In this document: positions 29,201 to 37,857 of the stretch, piece after piece | Position numbering within the stretch: position 1 is the stretch's first letter | Layout: the number at the start of each line of letters is the position of its first letter | Virus record (IMG/VR): IMGVR_UViG_3300032240_001667 | Coordinates: 1 to 64,000 of that record | Direction: 5' to 3' (one strand) | Source of the DNA: a virus | DNA: 64,000 nt | The notes under the pieces: model-generated | Told to the model about the DNA's origin: nothing | What the model saw: only the letters and a program-made list of their open reading frames with translations | Database searches by the model: none | Program-made: the position numbers and the translations under genes

Positions 29201-29946
29201 TTTTAAGCAGGTTTAGTGGTATAACTTTAAGGGGAGAGGAAAGTCAATCAGTAGATCGTGGACTTATGATTCCTATAAATCAAACATTGGCAGAAAATTA
29301 TAAAGTAATGGCAATGCAGGCAGCAATAAGATATGACCAAGATTTCTTTCCTTATGATCCAATTAAAATTTTTGAAATTGAATCAAAAGATCAGCATATA
29401 AAATTTTATTCTATTGCAAATAGTTCTGATGGAAATAGAGCAAAAATTTATGCAATAAATGCAAAAACTGGAAAACTTGAAAATGGCATTGCATTTTATT
29501 GGAATGGCAAACTAGTAAAAGAACCAATCATAACAATAAAAGAGTGGGGCTTTTTGGGAATATCTTTTTCTAATATTCTTGATTTTAAATATACAACAGG
29601 ATCTATTAAGATAACTGGACCAATTACATTTAATACAATTTCTTATTATCAAACTACAACTTTACAAGAAGTTCAACAAATAACAACTAGACCTTGGTTT
29701 AAGATTAAATATCAAGATTTTAATCCTTTAAATTGGAATTTTTGGAGTCCAGCATATAACTGGCAAAATGTTTTGGTTATATCTACAAAAAGTTATTATG
29801 GGGTAGAGCCAGACACTATTTATAATAGTTATGTAGGAACCAACAAAATTATCATTGATGACAGTAAAGTGTTTAAACTTGGTGGTTATGAGTACAACTT
29901 TTATCAAGATGCGTCATGGCAACAAAATACCGTAAGTGCTATCTAA
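26236..29946 (+). CDS. large LamG-like virion protein, 1236 aa
   Basis: Residues about 285-408 form a LamG/concanavalin-like jelly roll: NNYTFEMWLRVNND, then IIYGSNGASIVLNGEKV. Jelly-roll-like stretches also appear early (FSIGGYFYSNTAAISSFEIG) and around 545-640. The rest is Asn/Ser/Tyr-rich and beta-like, with no protease or lyase motif. The protein is probably a large surface or minor tail protein that binds carbohydrate. It stands between the reductase and the head genes, away from the fibre block, and has its own near-leaderless promoter. No frameshift was noticed. Confidence 0.6.
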   Translation: MSTPSNLYAEKVFSEHPTSLWALDDVADYISIISEEQRSFASWNIIGATKSIINSDSSPFLNSVTNQLTAIKPVGEIGQITCVSPDIVNFSDLNHSLKTFSIGGYFYSNTAAISSFEIGYEYYDVTTGTVVQKLNLFNLPINKKWVFLSETFEIPKDNTTARVVLKVNYFYSENTEDAYTFNINGITFGQWSEEFNSTSLGVQKTLIPTGIVSNSSEYGIPAVSYGLQQSVGYYLVNNNSLVAKNTGIPLVYGASSITKLSPNNGKPSLIIPGHGFLHENGKYNNYTFEMWLRVNNDSSTPKRIFGPIGSENGIYLDGPSIILKIDKYIGTYYVGEWGKPMLLNIIYGSNGASIVLNGEKVLSLPFNSSDISFTSNAIDWLGFWSYEDVSPIEVDSVAIYSYQVPEIVSKRRFVYGQGVEFPENINTSYSGSSVFIDYQYANYTNNYTYPDIGKWNQGIKNNLIIKNNILSTPEYTLPSLILESGDPSDLTNIIFNDSVQTEKETFFTFKPNNSWTKNGYLVFDNFNFLQEEIKAFYAVIKTSKVTTSDEVLLYIESQSTSNYFSIVLNGSNIEYRLHYGNKDYVVYTATGVTVGGIFPIGLDINKFANYFGQNILSFFGNRIDLKFYIGGNKKFDKSFHGKFYKVGFCNASNLSEIQTFFNERGCVLEYEDVFYSYFVESFFDAGQYTGISSSYWSSTLDGGSPSEIQSTNLLQHTSSYTLITKKYFNSYYFDIAVKSSWKDYLPLTYFSELVKDTNGDYYSDLDFIQFNIDYPSPSKFLEKSTNPVPWKYGSPTILENGEILPSLLEEYSNPTQKTYSNLDNKLYTKFNNYEDLKNKSLKSYVFDTSNSYVKSYVTFEYISNGSNSNDLYFTNIEAPSKNGIVDPKLNWINTKYEVVDNMIIYPPSDDIKELSLVTRLEFLVDGILTHKVNVKTLEYASQAFNDSSPNPVGTKFGTPIYPYKKSGYYYNYKDKNPFTIYKKSTPYLFLSRFSGITLRGEESQSVDRGLMIPINQTLAENYKVMAMQAAIRYDQDFFPYDPIKIFEIESKDQHIKFYSIANSSDGNRAKIYAINAKTGKLENGIAFYWNGKLVKEPIITIKEWGFLGISFSNILDFKYTTGSIKITGPITFNTISYYQTTTLQEVQQITTRPWFKIKYQDFNPLNWNFWSPAYNWQNVLVISTKSYYGVEPDTIYNSYVGTNKIIIDDSKVFKLGGYEYNFYQDASWQQNTVSAI

Positions 29947-29948
29947 TA

Positions 29949-29957
29949 TGGTATACT
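29949..29957 (+). promoter_or_regulatory. extended -10 promoter TGGTATACT, leaderless gene at 29965
   Basis: The box ends 7 nt before the ATG at 29965, which argues for that ATG over the GTG at 29959. It heads the head-gene cluster. Confidence 0.6.
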
Positions 29958-29964
29958 GGTGGTT

Positions 29965-30369
29965 ATGAATATAGAAAATACAAAGAAAAACAGTAAACCG
30001 CTTCCCAAAATGAAAGGGCAAGTTGGTGAGTCCCGTGCAAAGATTATTGAAAAGCATTATGACTGGGGTCTATACGTTTATAAAAAGTCTAATGGAAAAT
30101 GGTTTACAGATGGAACTGGGTCAGTTTTAAACATCGAGTCCATGAAGGGTGATATTTTACAGATTGCAAAATTAAAACAAGCAGCAAAATATTATGGTGA
30201 TGAAGGCGATGGAGAATGTGTATTTGTTCCAGGACTTACAAGAATTACAGAAGAAGAATATTCAGAACAAAAAGAAAGACTTGCAGAAGGACTTATCCCA
30301 TCAATGAATGATCTTGGTGCTTGGAAGGCTGCACAGGATACATATAAGAAATATGGAAGTGATGAATAA
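29965..30369 (+). CDS. conserved hypothetical protein upstream of portal, 134 aa
   Basis: The start is set by the promoter box just upstream. The protein has a basic N-terminus, HYDWGLYVYKKSNGKWFTDG in the middle and a charged helical end. It overlaps the portal start by one base (TAATG). The position next to the portal often holds a terminase subunit or head-associated factor, but no ATPase motif is present. Function unknown. Confidence 0.6.
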   Translation: MNIENTKKNSKPLPKMKGQVGESRAKIIEKHYDWGLYVYKKSNGKWFTDGTGSVLNIESMKGDILQIAKLKQAAKYYGDEGDGECVFVPGLTRITEEEYSEQKERLAEGLIPSMNDLGAWKAAQDTYKKYGSDE

Positions 30370-31985
30370 TGTCAGTTGATAAAGAATACAGGGTTCCAGC
30401 AAGAATTGATGATTTACCAGAAATAGATGATACCTTTATTAAACAAGACCCTTTTAATAAAAGTTGGGATGATTTAAAAACATTTGAAGGTTTGGAAAAT
30501 AACTTTAAAAGAAGAGCAGCAAGAATGTCTAAGGTTGATGCCCCTCAATCATACATTGATAATGCTAGGGCAGAAAGCACTGGTATTGGTGGAGCAAAAT
30601 CAAAAGAGATTAATCCAGGCTTAATCTATAGAAATGGTTACGGCTTATTTGATGTTATAACTCCTCCATGGAATTTATATGAACTTGCAAATTATTATGA
30701 TACATCTTTTGCAAATCATGCTGCAATCGATGCTAAGGTAGAAAACATTGTTGGGTTAGGTTATGACTTTGAGGTTTCTTCAAGAACCATGTTAAAACTA
30801 GAATCATCATCTGATACAAATGCAGTTGATCGTGCTAGAAAAAGAATTGAAAGAGCAAAAATAGAAGTGCGTGATTGGTTAGAATCTTTAAACCAAGAAG
30901 ATTCTTTTACTGCTTCTATGGAAAAAGTTTTTACAGATTTACAGGCAACTGGTAATGGGTATTTAGAAATTGGAAGAACTATTAAGGGCGACATTGGATA
31001 TGTTGGACATATACCGTCAACAACAATAAGAGTTCGAAGATTGCGTGACGGCTTTGTTCAAGTTATTGCAAATAAGGTTGTTTACTTTAGAAATTTTGGG
31101 GCAACTAATGCAAACCCATTAGGAACAGATAATAGACCAAACGAACTTATTCATTTCAAATCATATTCACCATTAAATACATTTTATGGAGTTCCAGATA
31201 TTTTATCTGCAATAAATTCACTTTATGGCGATGCTCTTGCTTCACAATACAACATTGATTATTTTAGCAATAAAGCAGTTCCAAGATATGTTGTAACACT
31301 CAAGGGTGCCACCTTATCACAACAAGCAGAAGATAAACTTTTTAGATTCTTGCAAACTGGTTTAAAGGGGCAAAATCATAGAACTCTTTATATTCCTCTA
31401 CCTGCAGACAACGATACTAACAAAGTAGAATTTGATATGAAGCCAATTGAAAATGGAATTCAAGAAGGATCATTTAAAGAATATCGTAAACAAAATCGTG
31501 ATGATATTTTGGTTGCTCATCAAGTTCCTCTTTCAAAATTAGGTGGATCAGATTCTGCTGCAATAGCAGCAGCACTTGCACAAGATAGAACATTTAAAGA
31601 ACAAGTTGCAAGACCAGCACAAGATAAAATGAATAAAATAATTAATAAAATTATTCGTGAAAAAACAGATATATTAGATTTTAAATTTAATGAACTTACA
31701 CTTACTGATGAAATTGCTCAATCTCAAATTCTGGAACGCTATGTTAAAAATCAAATAATGTTGCCAAACGAAGCAAGAACTATTTTGGGCATGCCACAAA
31801 GAGAAGGCGGAGATCAACCATTAACTGTAAAACCAGAAAATACAAATAATGATGCTAATCGTGCCAGAGATGGGCAAAGATTAAATAATCAATCCGATGG
31901 GCCTGCAACACTTGCAGGAAGAAATCCAAAAGGAGAAGGAAGAAAATATGATGAAGTTGACAGTATTGCCGAATTGTCCGAATAG
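30369..31985 (+). CDS. portal protein, 538 aa
   Basis: The dodecameric portal ring sits at one capsid vertex, through which DNA is packaged. Evidence is length, position before protease and capsid, and family features: NYYDTSFANHAAIDAKVENI near the N-terminus, GNGYLEIGR and IGYVGHIPSTTIRVRR in the middle, ELIHFKSYSPLNTFYGVPDI and the helical DILVAHQVPLSKLGGSDSAA. The pattern fits the phage portal families of HK97-type phages. It overlaps the upstream gene by one base. Confidence 0.85.
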   Translation: MSVDKEYRVPARIDDLPEIDDTFIKQDPFNKSWDDLKTFEGLENNFKRRAARMSKVDAPQSYIDNARAESTGIGGAKSKEINPGLIYRNGYGLFDVITPPWNLYELANYYDTSFANHAAIDAKVENIVGLGYDFEVSSRTMLKLESSSDTNAVDRARKRIERAKIEVRDWLESLNQEDSFTASMEKVFTDLQATGNGYLEIGRTIKGDIGYVGHIPSTTIRVRRLRDGFVQVIANKVVYFRNFGATNANPLGTDNRPNELIHFKSYSPLNTFYGVPDILSAINSLYGDALASQYNIDYFSNKAVPRYVVTLKGATLSQQAEDKLFRFLQTGLKGQNHRTLYIPLPADNDTNKVEFDMKPIENGIQEGSFKEYRKQNRDDILVAHQVPLSKLGGSDSAAIAAALAQDRTFKEQVARPAQDKMNKIINKIIREKTDILDFKFNELTLTDEIAQSQILERYVKNQIMLPNEARTILGMPQREGGDQPLTVKPENTNNDANRARDGQRLNNQSDGPATLAGRNPKGEGRKYDEVDSIAELSE

Positions 31986-32008
31986 TGATACTTTTGTAAA
32001 AAAGGGCT

Positions 32009-32014
32009 TATAAT
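32009..32014 (+). promoter_or_regulatory. -10 box TATAAT for the protease/scaffold gene
   Basis: It lies 10 nt before the ATG at 32025; a second overlapping TATAAT follows at 32016-32021. No TGN extension. Confidence 0.45.
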
Positions 32015-32024
32015 ATATAATACG

Positions 32025-33461
32025 ATGACTATATCAAAAGCCCATTGGAATTCAGAGGGTGAGAACCTTCGTCTTTCCATGCCATTTAGCAAGGTAGATA
32101 AAGAAAGACGCACAGTCTCAGGTTTTGCGTCCCTAGATAATTTAGACAAGCAAATGGATATTGTCACAGCAGAAGCGTCTATGCAAGCATTTGCAAAGTT
32201 CCGTGGAAATATTAGAGAAATGCATCAACCATCAGCAGTTGGCAAAATGGTTAATTTTAAAGAAGATAAGTATTTTGATCCAGAAGCAAAAAAGTTTTAT
32301 AAGGGTGTTTATGTTTCTGCTTATATTTCAAAGGGTGCACAAGATGCATGGGAAAAAGTTTTAGATGGAACTTACACTGGTTTTTCAATCGGTGGAAAAA
32401 TGAATAAGTGGGATGACGCATATGATGAAAAGTCAGATTCACAAATTAGAATTATTAAAGAATATGATTTGGTAGAGTTGAGTCTTGTAGATTCACCAGC
32501 AAATCAATTTGCAAACATTGTTTCAGTAGAAAAGGTAGATGGTGTTGATATGGTTAAAGGCGATCAAACTGTTATAGAAAATGTTTTTTGGGATAAGCAG
32601 TCAGGAATTGTAACGGTATCAGAAAATGAATCAGAAATTAGTCCAGTATCTGGTGAACTAATGCAAAATATAGGGTTCGTTGAAAAAACGGATAGCGAAA
32701 AAATAAACATGATAAAATTCTTAGTTGATAGTGCTAAAGGCATTAATACTTCTAAGATTAACAAGGAGGTTAGTCCTATGACAGAAAATACAAATACAGT
32801 TGCGGAAGCAACAAAGTCAGAAGTCGCTCCAAAGGCAGATAACACTAATGAGGTTTTGAAGGCTTCAACATGTCCAGATTGTGGAATGTCTATGGACGCC
32901 TGCAAGTGCGATATGAAGGCTATGAAAAGCCCAGTAAAGGATGAAGCAGAATCTGCTGCTATGGCAGCAAAAGAAACTCCAGCAGACGAAGAAGCAGAAG
33001 CAAAAAAGGCTATGAAGCCAGTTGCAGATGAACAAGAGTCCGCTGCAGAAGCCGCTGCAGAAACCCCAGCAGATGAAGAAGCAGAGGCTAAGAAAAAGCC
33101 AATGTCTTCAAAATCAGACGAAGTAATTGTTGAGTCACTTGCTGAAATCAAGAATACTCTAACATCAGCCTTTAGCGATTTAGTATCAACAGTAAAGTCC
33201 CTACAAGCCGAAGTGGAATCACTTAAGGTTTCTAAGGTAGACGTAGATACAGTAAAAAGTTCATTTGATGCAGTTGCAAAAGATATTGCAGCAGTATCAA
33301 CTGGATTTAATGAGTTTGGAAAGAGAGTAGATGCTGTGGAAGCAGATACCGCTTTTCGAAAGTCTGGCGATCTCGGCGAGATTGTACAGGATCAGCCTGA
33401 AATGGTTGAAAAATCCCTATGGGGCGGTAGTTTCCTCAAAACAGCCGATCTATTAAATTAG
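32025..33461 (+). CDS. prohead protease fused to scaffold-like region, 478 aa
   Basis: Residues about 20-180 match XkdF-type prohead serine proteases: RRTVSGFASLDNLDKQMDIV, REMHQPSAVGKMV, GTYTGFSIGGKM, YDLVELSLVDSPANQF. These proteases trim capsid parts during maturation. A Thr/Asn-rich linker leads to a four-Cys cluster (TCPDCGMSMDACKCDMK) that could bind zinc. Two copies of an acidic AETPADEEAEAKK repeat and a long C-terminal coiled coil follow, which resembles a scaffolding protein. A single ORF thus seems to supply both protease and scaffold. Confidence 0.75.
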   Translation: MTISKAHWNSEGENLRLSMPFSKVDKERRTVSGFASLDNLDKQMDIVTAEASMQAFAKFRGNIREMHQPSAVGKMVNFKEDKYFDPEAKKFYKGVYVSAYISKGAQDAWEKVLDGTYTGFSIGGKMNKWDDAYDEKSDSQIRIIKEYDLVELSLVDSPANQFANIVSVEKVDGVDMVKGDQTVIENVFWDKQSGIVTVSENESEISPVSGELMQNIGFVEKTDSEKINMIKFLVDSAKGINTSKINKEVSPMTENTNTVAEATKSEVAPKADNTNEVLKASTCPDCGMSMDACKCDMKAMKSPVKDEAESAAMAAKETPADEEAEAKKAMKPVADEQESAAEAAAETPADEEAEAKKKPMSSKSDEVIVESLAEIKNTLTSAFSDLVSTVKSLQAEVESLKVSKVDVDTVKSSFDAVAKDIAAVSTGFNEFGKRVDAVEADTAFRKSGDLGEIVQDQPEMVEKSLWGGSFLKTADLLN

Positions 33462-33483
33462 AAAATCACTAGGAGGTGACAAT

Positions 33484-34644
33484 ATGTCGGAACAAAATAC
33501 AGAAATCGTAAAGAACCAACCAGGTACCACAGGTACAGGGCACATTGGAGGAACTGAGCCAGGACTCTACCAGGGTCAAGGTGCATTTGCTTCAGGTTCT
33601 AATGCAGGAGTAAACGTACCAGGTAACTACCTTAACGGTGCAGTACTCGGAAACATCCCTGCAGCAAATCTAGGTCTAACAGATGGACCAAACGCAGTAA
33701 ATCCTTCAGGTGAGGCTGGAAGCGGAATTCTTCGCCCAGAGCAGGCACGTCGTTTTATTGACTACGTGTGGGATGCTACAATCCTCGCCCAAGATGGCCG
33801 TCGTGTTACTATGAGAGCCAATACAATGGAACTCGAAAAGGTAAACGTCGGAGAGCGTGTTATCCGTGCAGCAGCACAAGCACTCGGAGATTACACAAAC
33901 GCAGGAGCAACATTTTCAAAGGTTGAATTGACTACCAAGAAGATTCGTCTTGATTGGGAAGTTTCTGCAGAAGCACTAGAAGATAATATCGAAGGTGCAG
34001 CACTTGAAGATCACATCGTACGTTTAATGACAAATGCTTTCGGTAATGATATCGAAGATCTTGCTATTAACGGAGATGGAGCAACAGGTAACTTCTTGTC
34101 AATCATGAATGGTTTCGTAAACCATGTTAAGACTGACGGAAATGCTCACGAAGCAGTAGTTACAGTTACAAATAGCAACTGGACAACTGATGCAATGCAG
34201 AAGATCATTCTTGCAATGCCACGTAAGTATCGTGCACTTAAGAACAACCTAAAGTTCTATGCTGGTACAGATGCATTCCAAGGAATTGTTAAGAACAACG
34301 GTACTCTTGCAGACGCAATTGCAGAGTCTTTTGGTCAATTAATTCCAGGAAGCACACAAGCAAACCGTCAACAATATCTTGACGGAACTGCACAGACATT
34401 CGGTGGAGCACGTACAACTCGTGTTCTCGGAATTGACGTACAAGAAGTTCCTTACTATCCTGCAGGTTATGTAGATCTTACATTCCCTCAGAACCGTGTA
34501 TGGGGCTTCCAGCGTGACATCACTGTTAACCGTGAGTACAAGCCAAAGAAGGACACTGTAGAATATACAGTCTTCGTTCGCTTCGGTATTCAATGGGAAG
34601 AACAAGATGCAATTGCTTGGGCCGATGCTGCAGCAGATGCATAA
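33484..34644 (+). CDS. major capsid protein (HK97-like), 386 aa
   Basis: A perfect AGGAGGTG site stands 6 nt before the ATG, the strongest in the window, as expected for the most abundant virion protein. The N-terminal 70 residues are Gly-rich and flexible. The core has ARRFIDYVWDATILAQDGRR, KKIRLDWEVSAEALEDNIEG and NDIEDLAINGDG, typical of HK97-fold capsids. EVPYYPAGYVDLTFPQNRVW follows. A long hairpin comes after the gene. Codon use is more GC-rich than in the neighbours, in line with high expression. Confidence 0.85.
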   Translation: MSEQNTEIVKNQPGTTGTGHIGGTEPGLYQGQGAFASGSNAGVNVPGNYLNGAVLGNIPAANLGLTDGPNAVNPSGEAGSGILRPEQARRFIDYVWDATILAQDGRRVTMRANTMELEKVNVGERVIRAAAQALGDYTNAGATFSKVELTTKKIRLDWEVSAEALEDNIEGAALEDHIVRLMTNAFGNDIEDLAINGDGATGNFLSIMNGFVNHVKTDGNAHEAVVTVTNSNWTTDAMQKIILAMPRKYRALKNNLKFYAGTDAFQGIVKNNGTLADAIAESFGQLIPGSTQANRQQYLDGTAQTFGGARTTRVLGIDVQEVPYYPAGYVDLTFPQNRVWGFQRDITVNREYKPKKDTVEYTVFVRFGIQWEEQDAIAWADAAADA

Positions 34645-34665
34645 TCTGTAAACAGTAAAATTTAG

Positions 34666-34695
34666 GGGGAGTAGGAGTTAATTCTCCTGCTCCCC
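34666..34695 (+). terminator. strong hairpin after the capsid gene
   Basis: GGGGAGTAGGAG pairs with CTCCTGCTCCCC (12 bp with one G-U pair) around a TTAATT loop. Only a weak T-rich tract follows, so it may stop or stabilise the capsid mRNA. Confidence 0.65.
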
Positions 34696-34708
34696 TTATC
34701 ACTTATAA

Positions 34709-34717
34709 TGATATAAT
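34709..34717 (+). promoter_or_regulatory. extended -10 promoter TGATATAAT
   Basis: The box ends 17 nt before the ATG at 34735; the short leader holds a full AAGGAGGT site. Confidence 0.6.
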
Positions 34718-34734
34718 ACTACAAGGAGGTAATT

Positions 34735-35205
34735 ATGGAAAATTTAAACAATCCAATTGAAGAAAAAAATGATGTTTTAATTGTTGAAGAAACTCCAGCA
34801 ACACCAGTTGTTGAAGAGGTACCAGTTGCAGAAACACCAGTAGTTGCAGCAACACCAGTTGTTGAAACAACACCAAATACAGAGTCTGCAGCAGAACCAA
34901 CAGCAATCAAAACATCAGATTTTGGTCGTTCAGTTTCAGAAAAACAACAAGTAGGTACAGTAGCAAACGGTGCTATTGGAGTTGCTCCAGCAGCCCCAGT
35001 CGCCCCAAAAAAGCCTACGACCAATAAAACCGAGAAGAAAGAAACTGTAGCAATACATTCTACAAAAAATGTAACTTGGGATGGTGTTGGAAAAGTCTAC
35101 ACTGGCTACAATATTGTTGAAAAGAAAGCAGCAGATAAATGGCTTACTCGTTCACATGTACGCCTTGCCACACCTGAAGAAGTTGCTAAGGAATTTGGTA
35201 AGTAA
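34735..35205 (+). CDS. Pro/Val/Thr-rich head-associated protein, 156 aa
   Basis: The first half is low complexity with repeats of the ETPVVAATPVVETTP type. The last 60 residues look folded: NVTWDGVGKVYTGYNIVEKK, then WLTRSHVRLATPEEVAKEFG. Placed directly after the capsid and its hairpin, it may be a head decoration or connector-associated protein. No family assigned. A full ribosome binding site suggests high expression. Confidence 0.6.
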   Translation: MENLNNPIEEKNDVLIVEETPATPVVEEVPVAETPVVAATPVVETTPNTESAAEPTAIKTSDFGRSVSEKQQVGTVANGAIGVAPAAPVAPKKPTTNKTEKKETVAIHSTKNVTWDGVGKVYTGYNIVEKKAADKWLTRSHVRLATPEEVAKEFGK

Positions 35206-35208
35206 AAC

Positions 35209-36117
35209 ATGGAAGTAATGAGGGTTCCACCATATCCTTTAATAACAAAATGGACATTGCCTACTCCAAATTATGAGTATATTGTCTATGTTGAAGATTT
35301 GGTGGACCACTCAGTAACTGAAACAAATATTTTTTCAGATGAGAACGGCATTCTTGTTTATCAATTGCCATTATCTCAAGTTGAGTATGATCGCAAGTTT
35401 TTTATTAAGTTCTATGATACAACTCACACATATACAATTTATGAAGACAACTTAGATATTGTTCGACCTTATGTAAATATAAATGATTTAGCAACGACTG
35501 CAACAGAACTTACAGAATATAAAATGCATGAATTGCTTGCAAGATCAATAATTGACACATTAATGAATGGTGGATTTTATAACTATAAACAACTAGTTCA
35601 ATGTGTTGGTCAAGGAACTGATTATTTACCGTTATGGATTGATTGTTACAGGGTATTAAAAGTTTATGAAAACAATGTTTTAGTTTATGATGTTGAAACT
35701 CCAGAATCAAATGTTTATGACTACAGAATTACTTTAGATAACTCAGCAATCCAAAGAACTATTTCTGGAGAATATGATAGAAGCGAAATTGTTCCACCAA
35801 ATCTTCCAGTTGGTCGTGGAGATCTTGGTTATTATGGTTATAGATCTGTTGCATTTCCAAACGGATATGACTATACTTTAATTTTAGATGCTGGTGATAA
35901 AACAGTTCCAGCAGATGTAGAATATGCAACTAAACTTTTAATAGATGATATAAAATGTGGAAAACTAGACTATTTTACTAGATACGTAAAGTCATATCAA
36001 ACTGATCAATATACAATTCAATTTGATAAATCTGGTTTAGTAGGAAGTGGAAATATGTTAGTCGATAAAATACTTGGAAAGTATTTAAATACAATGACTA
36101 AACCTGGTATTTTATAA
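35209..36117 (+). CDS. probable head-tail connector/neck protein, 302 aa
   Basis: It lies three bases after the previous gene and overlaps the next. The N-terminal 90 residues are beta-rich (PPYPLITKWTLPTPNYEYIV). The helical core (ELTEYKMHELLARSIIDTLM) followed by YRVLKVYENNVLVYD resembles adaptor proteins of siphoviruses. The call rests mainly on position between capsid and the other neck genes. Confidence 0.5.
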   Translation: MEVMRVPPYPLITKWTLPTPNYEYIVYVEDLVDHSVTETNIFSDENGILVYQLPLSQVEYDRKFFIKFYDTTHTYTIYEDNLDIVRPYVNINDLATTATELTEYKMHELLARSIIDTLMNGGFYNYKQLVQCVGQGTDYLPLWIDCYRVLKVYENNVLVYDVETPESNVYDYRITLDNSAIQRTISGEYDRSEIVPPNLPVGRGDLGYYGYRSVAFPNGYDYTLILDAGDKTVPADVEYATKLLIDDIKCGKLDYFTRYVKSYQTDQYTIQFDKSGLVGSGNMLVDKILGKYLNTMTKPGIL

Positions 36118-36569
36118 TGATTTGCGAACAACCAGACTTTACCTTTCCAATGCAAGCAGATATTTTTTATCCTATCGTTGATCAAGGTGTTTATGGAAAT
36201 GTAAAGAAACAATGGGTTGTTGACAGAACCATCATTGGTAATTTTACTCCGCCGTCAAGAGTAAGTAAGGGCAGAGAAGAAATTACTCCAGATGTTAATA
36301 TTACACAAAAAGGAATTCTTATTGGAAGAGTAAAAAATGATATACGTATTTCTAGTAAAGAAAATGATAACTCAATAACAAACATAATAATTTCAAACAT
36401 TAAAGATAGATATTCTAATGAAGTATATATAGAAACTTCTGGACCAAGAAAAGGTAAATCAACTATTTATGAAGTTGCTACACAAGAACCATATATGGGT
36501 CCTTTTGGAAAAATTGAATATTATAATATTGTTTTAAGAAGATCAGAAAATCAGGCGGTGGATGCATGA
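36117..36569 (+). CDS. probable head closure/neck protein, 150 aa
   Basis: The ATG overlaps the preceding stop (TAATGA). The beta-rich sequence (QWVVDRTIIGNFTPPSR, KGILIGRVKNDIRIS, GPFGKIEYYNIVLRR) has the look of a small head-closure barrel. Order after the adaptor supports this. It overlaps the next gene by 4 nt. Confidence 0.5.
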   Translation: MICEQPDFTFPMQADIFYPIVDQGVYGNVKKQWVVDRTIIGNFTPPSRVSKGREEITPDVNITQKGILIGRVKNDIRISSKENDNSITNIIISNIKDRYSNEVYIETSGPRKGKSTIYEVATQEPYMGPFGKIEYYNIVLRRSENQAVDA

Positions 36570-37240
36570 TTTCTTTAAGTTTTGATGCTATTGAATTTAA
36601 CAAAGAAATGAAAAATTTAATTGATTATTCTGTTGGATTTTTAGAGGGAATACCAGCAGGCAAAAAAGAATTATTTGATAACCTTGGACCATCAATTGCA
36701 GAGTATGCTTCTGAATTTATTGACTCTAATGCAAGGGTAGATCCACAAACACTTCATCATATTTATGAATGGTATCATGTTGGAGATGTAGATAATAGAC
36801 TATTTCAAATTACCTATCATGTAACTAATATAGGTTTATCTTTTAATTCTAACTTTTCTCAATCAAAAAGCATAAAAATGGGATCTACGGTTCCTTTCTA
36901 TGATAAAGCACAAATAATGGAGCAAGGTTCTTCAGTAATAATAAATCCAGTTAAATCAGATGTATTAAGGTTTGAAGTTGGAAATGAAGTTGTTTATACA
37001 AGAAAACCAGTTATAGTTTCAAATCCAGGTGGAAATACAAAAGGACAATTTGCACAAGTCTTTGATACATTTTTTAGCAAATATTTTACACAAGCATTTA
37101 TGAGATCAAGTGGGTTAAATAAATATTTTAATAACCCAACTGTTTACAAAGAAAATTTAAAGGCAGGTTTATCTACAGGAAAGTCTAAAGGTTATTCTAC
37201 TGGATACAACTGGGTAGCAAACGCTGGGAAGTTGATATAA
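36566..37240 (+). CDS. probable neck protein (HK97 gp10-like position), 224 aa
   Basis: Starts with an ATGA overlap. It has a helical N-terminus (FNKEMKNLIDYSVGFLEGIP) and a beta-rich middle with VPFYDKAQIMEQGSSVIIN, followed by a Lys/Tyr-rich C-terminus. The order adaptor, closure, this protein, terminator is common in siphovirus necks. Assignment by synteny. Confidence 0.45.
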   Translation: MISLSFDAIEFNKEMKNLIDYSVGFLEGIPAGKKELFDNLGPSIAEYASEFIDSNARVDPQTLHHIYEWYHVGDVDNRLFQITYHVTNIGLSFNSNFSQSKSIKMGSTVPFYDKAQIMEQGSSVIINPVKSDVLRFEVGNEVVYTRKPVIVSNPGGNTKGQFAQVFDTFFSKYFTQAFMRSSGLNKYFNNPTVYKENLKAGLSTGKSKGYSTGYNWVANAGKLI

Positions 37241-37758
37241 TGTCAGAGTCTTTATTTAATACGCCAATGCTGTGGATCAACACATATTTAAAACAAAAGT
37301 TAGAATCAGATTTAGGATTTGATGCAATTCCGTTTTTTCCAGCAACTCCTTCTACCTTGGATGAATTAACTCAATTATTTCCAGATTCACAAATAATGTG
37401 TACTTGGGATAGAATGTTTAGAATGAGATCTAGACCATTTCCACATATAAAATCTGAACAAGCAATTTATTACTTTTATGCAAAAGGCGATGACCCAATT
37501 TTAAGAATGATTAGATTGCAAGAAAATGTTTTGCGTTTGTTAGATCGTGAAGATGAATCGGCAGAAGAGTTAAATAATTGGGCAAAAGGTAGAGTTATTG
37601 ATGGAATGACCTGTCAATTTTATTTTCATAGATTTAGGGTATTTCAACTTCAAGAGGTAAAAGATATTATTAATTTTGGAACTGCAAGAACTTACGCTGG
37701 AAATAAAGTAATTATTGATTTTGACTATCATCAATCTAATGCCATAGTAAATGGTTAG
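37240..37758 (+). CDS. probable tail terminator/completion protein, 172 aa
   Basis: Overlaps the previous stop by one base. LFNTPMLWINTYLKQKLESD and IKSEQAIYYFYAKGDDPI, then MIRLQENVLRLLDREDESAE, have the alternating helix-strand pattern of tail terminator proteins. It lies directly before the tail tube gene, the usual place. Confidence 0.5.
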   Translation: MSESLFNTPMLWINTYLKQKLESDLGFDAIPFFPATPSTLDELTQLFPDSQIMCTWDRMFRMRSRPFPHIKSEQAIYYFYAKGDDPILRMIRLQENVLRLLDREDESAEELNNWAKGRVIDGMTCQFYFHRFRVFQLQEVKDIINFGTARTYAGNKVIIDFDYHQSNAIVNG

Positions 37759-37792
37759 TCAGCATTTTACCATAAAAAATAACTAAAAAGGC

Positions 37793-37801
37793 TGTTATAC
37801 T
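37793..37801 (+). promoter_or_regulatory. extended -10 promoter TGTTATACT
   Basis: It precedes the tail tube gene with a leader of about 50 nt. Confidence 0.5.
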
Positions 37802-37857
37802 TATGATTGAGGAAACACGCCTACAATTTCAATACAAAGAAAAAAGAGGTGAAATAT

